From NCBI GenBank assembly GCA_000721275.1, contig JOFO01000013.1:1-64000 (forward strand): a DNA stretch of 64,000 nt, given 5' to 3'. Positions 1-8,744 of the stretch are shown here, one piece after another. The position numbers were made by a program, and so were the translations under genes. Within the stretch, counting starts at the first letter, position 1. Every line of letters begins with the position of its first letter. Source of the stretch: Microtetraspora glauca. GTDB taxonomy: Bacteria > Actinomycetota > Actinomycetes > Streptomycetales > Streptomycetaceae. A model generated the notes under the pieces. The model searched no databases, had not been told where the DNA came from, and saw only the letters and a program-made list of their open reading frames with translations.

Positions 1-41
1 CCGGGGGGCAAGGGCGGACCGGGGAGGGAGGCGGGCCGGGG

Positions 42-614
42 CTAGCCCGCGTACGAGCGGATCAGGCGGGCCAGTTGGCGGCCGACCGTGTGGAGCGGGT
101 CCTCGGTGCGGGTGACCTGGGCGGTGACCTCGGCGCCCTCCAGGGCGGCGATGACGGTGACGGCCAGCTCCCCGGCCGCCTCGGCCGAGAAGCCGCCGCG
201 CAGCAGCTTGTCGCGGACCAGGTCCTCCCAGCCGCGCAGCGCGGCGGCGCAGGCCCGCTGGATGTCCGAGTCGGTGCCGAGTGTCTCCAGGGCCGCCGCC
301 GTGACGGGGCAGCCGTCGGTCCAGTCCGACGCGCGCAGCTCCTCGCCGAGGCGCCGGGTGCAGGCGACCACCGCCTCGGCCGGGTCGTCCGTGCTGTCCA
401 GCGCCTCCCGCAGGAGCGCCGCGAACTCCGCGCCGCCGTGCTCGATCGCGGCGACGGCGACGGTCTCCTTGCCGCCCGGGAAGAAGTGGTAGACGGACCC
501 GAGGGTGGCCTGCGCCTCCTGGGCGATCTGCTTGATGCCCGTGCCGACGTACCCCTGGCGCTGGAGGAGGCGGGCGGCGGCGACGACGATCCGGTCACGC
601 GTGCTGGTCTGCAT
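42..614 (-). CDS. TetR/AcrR family transcriptional regulator
   Basis: A 190-residue repressor-type protein. An N-terminal TetR helix-turn-helix occupies about residues 5-50 (TSTRDRIVVAAARLLQRQG, then IKQIAQEA and VYHFFPGGKE, the recognition helix region). The rest is a helical ligand-binding domain with a TetR_C-like end. I use the inner methionine (MQTSTRD) because the longer reading frame adds only seven poorly conserved residues. It is divergent from an imine-reductase-like gene, and the gap between them holds a direct and an inverted repeat. It therefore probably represses itself and that oxidoreductase. The ligand cannot be told from sequence. Confidence 0.9.
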   Translation of the reverse strand: MQTSTRDRIVVAAARLLQRQGYVGTGIKQIAQEAQATLGSVYHFFPGGKETVAVAAIEHGGAEFAALLREALDSTDDPAEAVVACTRRLGEELRASDWTDGCPVTAAALETLGTDSDIQRACAAALRGWEDLVRDKLLRGGFSAEAAGELAVTVIAALEGAEVTAQVTRTEDPLHTVGRQLARLIRSYAG

Positions 615-639
615 GGGTTCACCGTAGCAAGTCACTAAG

Positions 640-699
640 TAGAGCGTTCGTTCCAGAGCTGTGCTACGGTCTGCCCATGCTCTGGATAGAGCGTTCGTT
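640..699. promoter_or_regulatory. Candidate TetR operators in divergent intergenic region
   Basis: The 13-base sequence TAGAGCGTTCGTT occurs twice in direct orientation (640-652 and 687-699). Between the copies is an inverted repeat, CCAGAGC (653-659) and GCTCTGG (679-685). This sits between the TetR start (614) and the oxidoreductase start (737), where a TetR dimer would control both divergent genes. The repeats are seen directly; binding is inferred. Confidence 0.55.
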
Positions 700-736
700 T
701 TAGTTCGTTTCAGTCGTCCCGCGAGGAGAGAGACCC

Positions 737-1630
737 ATGTCCAGCACCCGCCCCGCCGCCCCCGCCACCCCGCAGTCGGTCACCGTCATCGGCCTCGGCC
801 CGATGGGCCGGGCGATGGCCGGCGCCTTCCTCGACCAGGGGTACGACGTCACCGTCTGGAACCGCACGGCGTCCCGCGCCGACGAGCTGGTCGCCCGCGG
901 CGCGGTGCTCGCCCCGGACGTGAAGGACGCGCTCGCCGCCAACGAACTGGTGGTCCTCAGCCTCACCGACTACGACGCCGTGTACGCCACCCTCGGCCCC
1001 GCCGAGTCCGCGCTCACCGGCCGGGTCCTGGTGAACCTCAGCTCCGACACCCCCGAGCGGGCCCGCGCCGCGGCCCGCTGGGCCGCCGAGCGGGGCGCCG
1101 TCCAGCTGACCGGCGGCGTCACCGTGCCGCCCTCCGGCATCGGCAAGCCCGAGTCGTCGACCTTCTACAGCGGCCCGCGCGCGGTCTTCGACCGGCACCG
1201 CTCCGCCCTGGAGGTCATCACGGGCCGCACCGACCACCGGGGCGAGGACCCGGGTCTCGCCGCGCTGATGTACCAGATCGGCATGGTCATGTTCTGGACC
1301 TCGATGCTCAGCTACTGGCAGGCCATCGCCCTCGCGGAGGCCAACGGCCTCACCGCGGCCGACATCCTGCCGCACGCCGTGGAGACCGCGCAGTCGCTGC
1401 CGGGCTTCATGTCCTTCTACGCCGGGCGCATCGACGCCGGACAGCACACCGGCGACGTGGACCGGCTCGCCATGGGCACGGCCAGCGTCGAGCACGTCCT
1501 GCACACCAACGCGGACGCGGGCGTCGACACCACGCTCCCGGCCGCCGTCGTCGCGCTCTTCCGCCGCGGCATGGACGCCGGCCACGCCGCCGACAGCTTC
1601 TCCAGCCTCCTGGAGTCGATGCGCGCTTGA
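737..1630 (+). CDS. NAD(P)-dependent oxidoreductase, imine reductase-like (6PGDH/HIBADH superfamily)
   Basis: A 297-residue enzyme. The N-terminal Rossmann fold begins with the dinucleotide motif VIGLGPMG near residue 16, followed by WNRTASRADEL, typical of an NADPH-binding second strand. The segment GGVTVPPSGIGKPES near residue 130 resembles the conserved active-site stretch of Streptomyces imine reductases. The C-terminal half is the helical dimerisation domain. It would reduce an imine or a related carbonyl substrate using NADPH; the true substrate is unknown. The divergent TetR gene suggests induction by a small molecule. An alternative name is beta-hydroxyacid dehydrogenase-like, but that family's catalytic lysine motif is not evident. 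Confidence 0.82.
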   Translation: MSSTRPAAPATPQSVTVIGLGPMGRAMAGAFLDQGYDVTVWNRTASRADELVARGAVLAPDVKDALAANELVVLSLTDYDAVYATLGPAESALTGRVLVNLSSDTPERARAAARWAAERGAVQLTGGVTVPPSGIGKPESSTFYSGPRAVFDRHRSALEVITGRTDHRGEDPGLAALMYQIGMVMFWTSMLSYWQAIALAEANGLTAADILPHAVETAQSLPGFMSFYAGRIDAGQHTGDVDRLAMGTASVEHVLHTNADAGVDTTLPAAVVALFRRGMDAGHAADSFSSLLESMRA

Positions 1631-1664
1631 CCCTCACGCGGCGTGAGGCCGGACCGTGGTCCGC

Positions 1665-2207
1665 ATGAGCGACCAGAACCCCCGCACCGCCCACCCCTAC
1701 GACGCCTTCGAGATGAGCCCCGTGCCCACCCCCGGGCCGGACGCCGTGCCGCCGGAGCCGTTCCACGGCATCTACGGCATGCCGTCCTTCGTCACCGTCC
1801 CCACCACAGACCTCGCGGAGTCCGTGGACTTCTGGACGCGGGGGCTCGGCTTCTTCGAACTGTTCGCCGTCCCCGGGGTGCTGGTGCACCTGCGCCGGTG
1901 GGCGTTCCAGGACGTGCTGCTCGTCGCGGCGGACAGCGTCCCGGCGGAGCCGCCGGCCCTGGGGTACAGCTTCGCCGGGGTGCTCGCGCAGGTCGACGCC
2001 GTCGCCGGGGCGTGCCGCGGGCTGCGGCCCGGCGCGGTCGACGGGCCCCGGGACACGCCGTGGAACACCCGGGACGTGGAGGTGATCACCCCCGAGAACG
2101 CGCGCGTCGTCCTCACGGCCGCGAAGCCGTTCGACCCGGCGAGCGAGGAGGCGCGGAACCTCGCGGCGATCGGGATCACCGGCCTCGACAATGGGACGCA
2201 TGCCTGA
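1665..2207 (+). CDS. VOC (glyoxalase/bleomycin-resistance) family protein
   Basis: A 180-residue protein with one recognisable vicinal-oxygen-chelate module (PSFVTVPTTDLAESVDFWTRGLGF, then VHLRRWAFQDVLL and FAGVLAQVDAVA). The family covers glyoxalases, dioxygenases and antibiotic-binding proteins, and nothing here fixes the substrate. I start at ATG 1665; a GTG nine bases upstream is also possible. It lies 34 nt after the oxidoreductase and its end overlaps the start of the MerR-type gene, so the three are probably co-transcribed and the VOC protein may bind the MerR ligand. Confidence 0.75.
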   Translation: MSDQNPRTAHPYDAFEMSPVPTPGPDAVPPEPFHGIYGMPSFVTVPTTDLAESVDFWTRGLGFFELFAVPGVLVHLRRWAFQDVLLVAADSVPAEPPALGYSFAGVLAQVDAVAGACRGLRPGAVDGPRDTPWNTRDVEVITPENARVVLTAAKPFDPASEEARNLAAIGITGLDNGTHA

Positions 2208-3021
2208 GGACCCGTACGCCGGACGCGCGAGCGACGACGGACTGACCGTCGGCCAGGTGGCGGCGCTGCTGGACGTCACCGTCCGCGCGCTGCACCACTG
2301 GGACGAGATCGGGCTGGCCCGCCCGTCACTGCGGACGGCCGCCGGGTACCGGCTCTACACCGCCGCCGACCTCGAACGGCTGCACCGCGTCACCGTCTAC
2401 CGCGAGCTCGGGCTCGGCCTGGACCGGATCCGGGCCGTCCTCGACGACGCGGGCACCGACGTGACCGGCGCGCTGCGGGCCCAGCGCGCGCAGGTCGACC
2501 GGCGGATCGAACGGCTCCGGCGGCTCGGCGCCGGACTGGACCGGATGATCGACGCCCAGGAGCGCGGGCTGCTCCTCACCGCCGAGCAGCAGGCCGCGCT
2601 CTTCGGGCCCGGCTGGGACCCCACGTGGTCCGCCCGGGCGCGCGAGGAGTACGGGGACACCGCGCAGTGGCAGGCGTACGCGGAGCGCTCCGCCGCGCGC
2701 GGCCCCGAGGAGTGGCGGGCCGTCACCGAGGCCGTCACCGCGCTCGAACGCGCCCTCGGCGAGGCGATGGACGCGGGCGTCGCGCCCGGCGACGCCGAGG
2801 CGGCCCGGCTCGTCACGCGGCACCGCGAGCTCTTCAGCGCGGCGTACTTCCCGCTGAGCCGGTCGATGCAGGTCTGCCTGGGCCGGCGGTACGCGACGGA
2901 TCCGGGCTTCGCCGCGCACTACGACGGGGTGCGCCCCGGCCTGGCGGCCTGGTTCCGCGCGGCGATCGACGCCGACGCCCGCGCCCACGGCCTCGACCCG
3001 GAGACCGCCGACTGGCGGTAG
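2191..3021 (+). CDS. MerR family regulator with TipAS-like C-terminal domain
   Basis: A 276-residue protein. The MerR winged helix-turn-helix is at about residues 17-85 (LTVGQVAALLDVTVRALHHW, GYRLYTAADLERL). A dimerisation coiled coil follows (RAQRAQVDRRIERLRRLGAG), then an all-helical antibiotic-recognition domain like that of TipAL. TipA-type regulators bind thiopeptides or other hydrophobic drugs covalently or tightly and activate their own promoters. The start overlaps the VOC gene by 17 nt; ATG 2200 would shorten the overlap to 8 nt. Neither start has a clear ribosome site, which fits translational coupling. Confidence 0.88.
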   Translation: MGRMPEDPYAGRASDDGLTVGQVAALLDVTVRALHHWDEIGLARPSLRTAAGYRLYTAADLERLHRVTVYRELGLGLDRIRAVLDDAGTDVTGALRAQRAQVDRRIERLRRLGAGLDRMIDAQERGLLLTAEQQAALFGPGWDPTWSARAREEYGDTAQWQAYAERSAARGPEEWRAVTEAVTALERALGEAMDAGVAPGDAEAARLVTRHRELFSAAYFPLSRSMQVCLGRRYATDPGFAAHYDGVRPGLAAWFRAAIDADARAHGLDPETADWR

Positions 3022-4591
<1,570 letters not shown>

Positions 4592-4603
4592 GCCCGCAGA
4601 CCA

Positions 4604-4642
4604 CCCGGGCGGGTCGGTGGACGTCGTCCCGACCCGCCCGGG
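4604..4642. terminator. Bidirectional intrinsic terminator between convergent genes
   Basis: A perfect 14-bp inverted repeat, CCCGGGCGGGTCGG (4604-4617) and its complement (4629-4642), with an 11-nt loop. It lies between the stop of the aminopeptidase gene (4591) and the stop of the convergent gene (4668). No U-tract is present, as is usual for Streptomyces. Confidence 0.8.
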
Positions 4643-4667
4643 CCACCATGTCCGCCGGGCCCCGCGC

Positions 4668-5852
4668 CTACCGGCCCGCGTTCGCCGCGTCCACCAGCGC
4701 CTGCGGCGTCACCGCGCCGACGTAGACGGTGCCGTCGTCCGTCATCAGCGCGTTGACGATCTTCGTCTTGAAGACGGTGCCGGAGCCGAACTTCCCGCTG
4801 ACCTTCTCGCCGAGCGAGTCGAGGAAGCCCTGGACCTCCTTCGGCGCGTCCTCCGTCTTCGGGGCCGGCGCGCCGGAGTCGAAGCGGGCGATGCTGGTCC
4901 AGCCCTCGCCGATCACGTTCGGCTCGCCGTTCCCGCCGCCGAGGCCGCCGAGGCCGAAGTCGCCGAAGCCCTTCTCCAGCTCCTTCTCCAGGTCCTTCCC
5001 GGCGTCGCCGTGCTCCTTCTCGACCGCGTCGGCGTCGGTGACCTTCGCGCCCTCGGGGACGGTGAAGGCGAACTCGGAGGCGGCCGGCCTGCCGAAGTCC
5101 ACCTTGGTGAAGCCCGCGTCGACGACCGGCTTGCCGCCGCTCGTGGAGTCGAGGGTGAACTTGAGCGGGGTGCCGGTGGCGGCGTCGACGGCGATGGTGA
5201 TCGCGTCGACCGTGGAGCCCTGCTGCTTCGGCTCGATCACCAGGCGGTACGCGTCGCGGCCCGCGACGTTCGCGGTGCCGCCGACCGTGATCGAGGTGGT
5301 GTCGCCGGCGGCCTTCAGGACCTCGTCGGCGAGCGCCTTCGGGGAGGCGGGCAGCTCCTCCTGCGGGGCCTGGCCGGGGCCTTCGGCGCCCTTCTCGTGG
5401 AAGACCGTGTTCGACCGGGAGTCGTACGCCCACACCTCGTCGCCGTTGTGGACGAGGCTGTACTGCTCCTTGCCGTCGACCAGCGTCAGCTTCTGGCGCT
5501 CGGGGCCGTCGGCGGCGATCTTCAGGGTGTGGGTGCCGGAGACCAGCTTGCCGAGCTGGGCGGACGGGTCGGCGGTGCCCTCGCCCGCGCCGCCGTCGCC
5601 CATGCCCTCGGCGATCCCGCCGAGCAGCCCGTCGAAGGCCGGCAGCCCCAGGTCGGTGGAGATCTTGAAGGTGCCGGAGAGGGTCTGGGTGTCCGAGGCG
5701 GCGATCTTCTCGATGAGCTGATGGGCCGTGATGTCCGGCAGGTCCGGGTCGCCGGACGCGGCGAGCGCCGGGACCAGTCCGACGGTCGCGGCGGCGATGC
5801 CGGCCACCGCGACCGGGACGACGTACCGGCTCGTCTTTCGCTGTGCTGCCAT
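4668..5852 (-). CDS. LolA/RseB-like exported or membrane-anchored protein
   Basis: A 394-residue protein. The N-terminus has a single hydrophobic stretch (VVPVAVAGIAAATVGLVPAL), either signal peptide or anchor. The body resembles the half-barrel lipoprotein-binding fold shared by LolA, MucB/RseB and related Gram-positive proteins: SGTFKISTDLGLPAF, a KIAADGPERQKLTLVDG strand pair, VWAYDSRSNTVFHEK. A glycine- and acid-rich linker sits around residues 265-300. In Gram-negative bacteria these folds carry lipoproteins or sense envelope stress. In actinobacteria the job is not established. It ends at a shared terminator and has no obvious operon partner. Confidence 0.72.
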   Translation of the reverse strand: MAAQRKTSRYVVPVAVAGIAAATVGLVPALAASGDPDLPDITAHQLIEKIAASDTQTLSGTFKISTDLGLPAFDGLLGGIAEGMGDGGAGEGTADPSAQLGKLVSGTHTLKIAADGPERQKLTLVDGKEQYSLVHNGDEVWAYDSRSNTVFHEKGAEGPGQAPQEELPASPKALADEVLKAAGDTTSITVGGTANVAGRDAYRLVIEPKQQGSTVDAITIAVDAATGTPLKFTLDSTSGGKPVVDAGFTKVDFGRPAASEFAFTVPEGAKVTDADAVEKEHGDAGKDLEKELEKGFGDFGLGGLGGGNGEPNVIGEGWTSIARFDSGAPAPKTEDAPKEVQGFLDSLGEKVSGKFGSGTVFKTKIVNALMTDDGTVYVGAVTPQALVDAANAGR

Positions 5853-6003
5853 GGTCTGTGATCCCTCCGTGCCCCTGTGGACTTCCCGTGCGATGTCTCC
5901 ATCTCACCAGGACGGCGCCGCGGAATCGTCAGCCCCCGGGATCAACCTCGCGTACGCCTGCGGGATGACCCGCCCCTAGGGACGTACCCCCGGAAGGAAG
6001 GGG

Positions 6004-7014
6004 TCAGCCCGCGCGGTGCACCACCGCGTCGCACAGCTCCTGCAGGGCGGCCTTCGCGTAGCCGTCCGGCAGCGGCGCCAGCATGGCCCTGGCCTCCTCC
6101 GCGTACCGCACGGTGTCCCGGCGGGCCTGCTCCAGGGCGGGGTGGACGCGGAGCCGGCGCAGCGCCTCGGCGTGCCGGGCGTCGTCGGTGAGGTCGCCGT
6201 CGATCAGGGCGACGAGCTCCAGGTCCTCGGGGCGGCCGTGGGCGGCCGCGGCGGCCCGCAGGTGGAGGACCGGGAGGGTGGGGACGCCCTCGCGGAGGTC
6301 GGTGCCGGGGGTCTTGCCGGACTCGTGGCCCTCGGAGGCGATGTCGAGGACGTCGTCGGCGAGCTGGAACGCGACGCCGAGCCGTTCGCCGTACTGGGTG
6401 AGGATGCGGACGACGGACTCGTCGGCGCCGGACATCATGGCGCCGAAGCGGCAGGAGACGGCGACGAGGGAGCCGGTCTTGCCGCCGAGGACGTCGAGGT
6501 AGTGGTCGACGGGGTCGCGGCCGTCCATCGGGCCGGCGGTCTCCAGGATCTGGCCGGTCACGAGCCGTTCGAACGCCTCGGCCTGGATCCGTACGGCCTC
6601 GGGTCCGAGGTCCGCGAGGGTGTGCGAGGCGCGGGCGAAGAGGAAGTCACCCGTGAGGACGGCCAGCGAGTTGCCCCAGCGGCTGTTGGCGCTGGGCACG
6701 CCGCGGCGGACGGCGGCCTCGTCCATGACGTCGTCGTGGTAGAGCGTGGCCAGGTGGGTGAGCTCCACGACGACGGCCGCGGGCACGACGCCGGGCGCGT
6801 AGGGGTCGCCGAACTGGGCGGCGAGCATCACGAGCAGCGGGCGGAACCGCTTGCCGCCGGCGAGCACCAGGTGCTGCGCGGCCTCGGTGATGAAGGGGAC
6901 ATCGCTCTTGGTGGCGTCGAGGAGTCCGGCCTCGACGGCCGCCAACCCGGTCTGGACATCGGCCTCAAGAGCCTGGTCCCGCACGCTAAGACCGAACGGC
7001 CCGACGACGGTCAC
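6004..7014 (-). CDS. Polyprenyl (long-chain) diphosphate synthase
   Basis: A 336-residue all-helical trans-prenyltransferase. It has the first aspartate-rich motif LYHDDVMDEA, the GGKRFRPLL substrate-binding motif, the KTGSL motif and the second aspartate motif FQLADDVLDI. These enzymes condense isopentenyl diphosphate units onto an allylic starter. Length and motifs fit the enzymes that make the menaquinone side chain, which agrees with the mqn and men genes elsewhere in the window. I start at the GTG giving VTVVGPFGL, with GGAG upstream, rather than at 7053. The upstream DNA contains repeated GATCACACGG-type sequences. Confidence 0.92.
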   Translation of the reverse strand: MTVVGPFGLSVRDQALEADVQTGLAAVEAGLLDATKSDVPFITEAAQHLVLAGGKRFRPLLVMLAAQFGDPYAPGVVPAAVVVELTHLATLYHDDVMDEAAVRRGVPSANSRWGNSLAVLTGDFLFARASHTLADLGPEAVRIQAEAFERLVTGQILETAGPMDGRDPVDHYLDVLGGKTGSLVAVSCRFGAMMSGADESVVRILTQYGERLGVAFQLADDVLDIASEGHESGKTPGTDLREGVPTLPVLHLRAAAAAHGRPEDLELVALIDGDLTDDARHAEALRRLRVHPALEQARRDTVRYAEEARAMLAPLPDGYAKAALQELCDAVVHRAG

Positions 7015-7047
7015 GAGGGGGTCTCCTGTCTGCTGACGCCTGCTGAC

Positions 7048-7108
7048 GATCACATGGCGACGATCACACGGCTGGGGTGGTGATCACACGGTGTTCGTGG
7101 TCACACGG
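7048..7108. repeat. Four direct decamer repeats, consensus GATCACACGG
   Basis: Copies: GATCACATGG (7048-7057), GATCACACGG (7062-7071), GATCACACGG (7082-7091) and GGTCACACGG (7099-7108). They start 14, 20 and 17 bases apart. They lie just upstream of the polyprenyl synthase start (7014) and within the divergent region shared with the POT transporter. Further GATCAC/GTGATC words follow at 7172 and 7201. The spacing suggests binding sites for a regulator; no protein can be named. Confidence 0.6.
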
Positions 7109-7232
7109 ATTGTCGATGTGTCGCTGGGATTCACTCAAGCCAGCGTATCCGGTCACGTTTCGATCACCGTGGGCGCCTTCCCGTCGCCCCCGGTATGTTC
7201 GTGATCAGTTGATACGACATGGAGTGTACGAA

Positions 7233-8735
7233 TTGTCCCGAACGGAGATCGACCAGGACACCGGGGACCAGCCGCCCCCCGAGGACGACCGGGCCTTCCT
7301 GGGCCATCCGCGCGGCCTGCTCGCCCTCTCCGGGCTGGAGGTCTGGGAGCGGTTCTCGTTCCTCGGCATGCAGGCCATCCTCGTCCTCTACTTCGCCGCG
7401 AGCGTGTCGGACGGCGGCCTCGGCATGGCGGCCGGCACCGCCGCCTCCGTCTCCGCCGCCTACGGCACGCTCGTCTACCTGGTGTCGGTGGCCGGCGGCT
7501 GGCTCGCCGACCGGATCCTCGGCTCGTACCGGGCGGTCCTGTGGGGCGGCGTCCTGATCGCCTGCGGGCATTACTCCATGGCGGTGCCGACCGCCACCAT
7601 GACGTGGGCGGGCCTCGGTCTGATCAGCGCCGGCACCGGCCTGCTGAAGCCGAACGTGGCCACCATGGTCGGCAAGCTCTACCGCACCGACGACGACCGC
7701 CGCGACGCCGGCTTCGCCCTCTACTACATGGCGATCAACATCGGCGCCTTCGCCGGACCGCTGATCACCGGCTGGCTCGCCGACCACCGCGGCTACCACT
7801 GGGGCTTCTCGGCCGCCGCCGTCGGCATGACCTTCGGCCTGGTCCAGTACGTGACCGGGCGCCGCCACCTCGCCGGGAAGAGGCACGCCGCCGAGTTCCC
7901 GCTCGCCCCCGACGCCCTGCGCCGCGCGGTGCTGCTCATGATCACCGGCGCGGTCGTCACCGCCGCCGCGGCGGGCGCCCTCGCGGCGGCCGGCTGGCTC
8001 ACCATGGACCGGTTCGTGGACCTGCTGACGCTGGTCTCGGTGATCGCGCCGGTCGTCTACTTCTGGGTGATGTTCACCAGCCCGCGGGTCACGCCCGAGG
8101 AGCGCGGCCGGCTCAGGCCGTACGTGGTGCTGTTCCTCGCCTCGGTGGCGTTCAACTTCATCCTCTTCCAGGCGTACTCGACGATGATGCTGCTGGCCTC
8201 CACCAACGCCCGCACCACCCTCCTCGGCTTCGACTTCCCCGCGAGCTGGTACGCCTCCGCCCTCGGCGCCTTCGAGGTCGCCCTGGCGCCCGTGGTGGCC
8301 GCCGCCTGGGCCCGGATGGGCCCCCGCCAGCCGCACGCCTCGAACAAGATCGCCCTCGGTGTGGTCCTCGGCGGCCTGTCCTTCCTCCTCATGGTCCTGC
8401 CGACCTCCGGCCACGCCGACGACGCGTACCGGATGGCGGCCTGGTGGATCGTCGGCTCCTACCTGCTGCTCGGCCTCGGCGACGTGTTCCTGGAGACGTC
8501 CGGGATGTCCGCGACCAGCAAGCTCGCCCCGAAGGCGTTCTCCAGCCAGACCATGTCCCTCTGGTTCCTCTCCCTCGCCCTCGCCAACGGCATCCAGGCC
8601 CAGACCGTGAAGCTCTACGACGACGTGTCCAAGCCCGCGTACTTCGGCGTCAACGGCGCCGTCGCCGTCGCCGTCGGCCTCGCCGTGATGGCCCTCGCCC
8701 CCTGGCTGCGCCGCACCATGCACCCCGTCCACTGA
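7233..8735 (+). CDS. POT/PTR2 family proton-dependent oligopeptide transporter (MFS)
   Basis: A 500-residue membrane protein with about 14 hydrophobic segments. It shows the family signatures near the N-terminus (FLGHPRGLLALSGLEVWERF, a form of the ExxERF motif) and the PTR2 motif YYMAINIGAFAGP. It would import di- and tripeptides, or related compounds, with protons. The start is TTG 7233 because GGAG at 7221-7224 is ideally placed eight bases upstream. GTG 7224 overlaps that ribosome site and the longer ATG frame adds non-conserved residues. It is followed after nine bases by a CocE-type peptidase gene, suggesting a peptide uptake and cleavage pair. Confidence 0.9.
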   Translation: MSRTEIDQDTGDQPPPEDDRAFLGHPRGLLALSGLEVWERFSFLGMQAILVLYFAASVSDGGLGMAAGTAASVSAAYGTLVYLVSVAGGWLADRILGSYRAVLWGGVLIACGHYSMAVPTATMTWAGLGLISAGTGLLKPNVATMVGKLYRTDDDRRDAGFALYYMAINIGAFAGPLITGWLADHRGYHWGFSAAAVGMTFGLVQYVTGRRHLAGKRHAAEFPLAPDALRRAVLLMITGAVVTAAAAGALAAAGWLTMDRFVDLLTLVSVIAPVVYFWVMFTSPRVTPEERGRLRPYVVLFLASVAFNFILFQAYSTMMLLASTNARTTLLGFDFPASWYASALGAFEVALAPVVAAAWARMGPRQPHASNKIALGVVLGGLSFLLMVLPTSGHADDAYRMAAWWIVGSYLLLGLGDVFLETSGMSATSKLAPKAFSSQTMSLWFLSLALANGIQAQTVKLYDDVSKPAYFGVNGAVAVAVGLAVMALAPWLRRTMHPVH

Positions 8736-8744
8736 GGTGACCCG

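Noticed and set aside
7077..7232. N-terminal extension of the POT transporter
   Set aside because: The extra 52 residues are not membrane-like and pass through promoter repeats; TTG 7233 has the better ribosome site.
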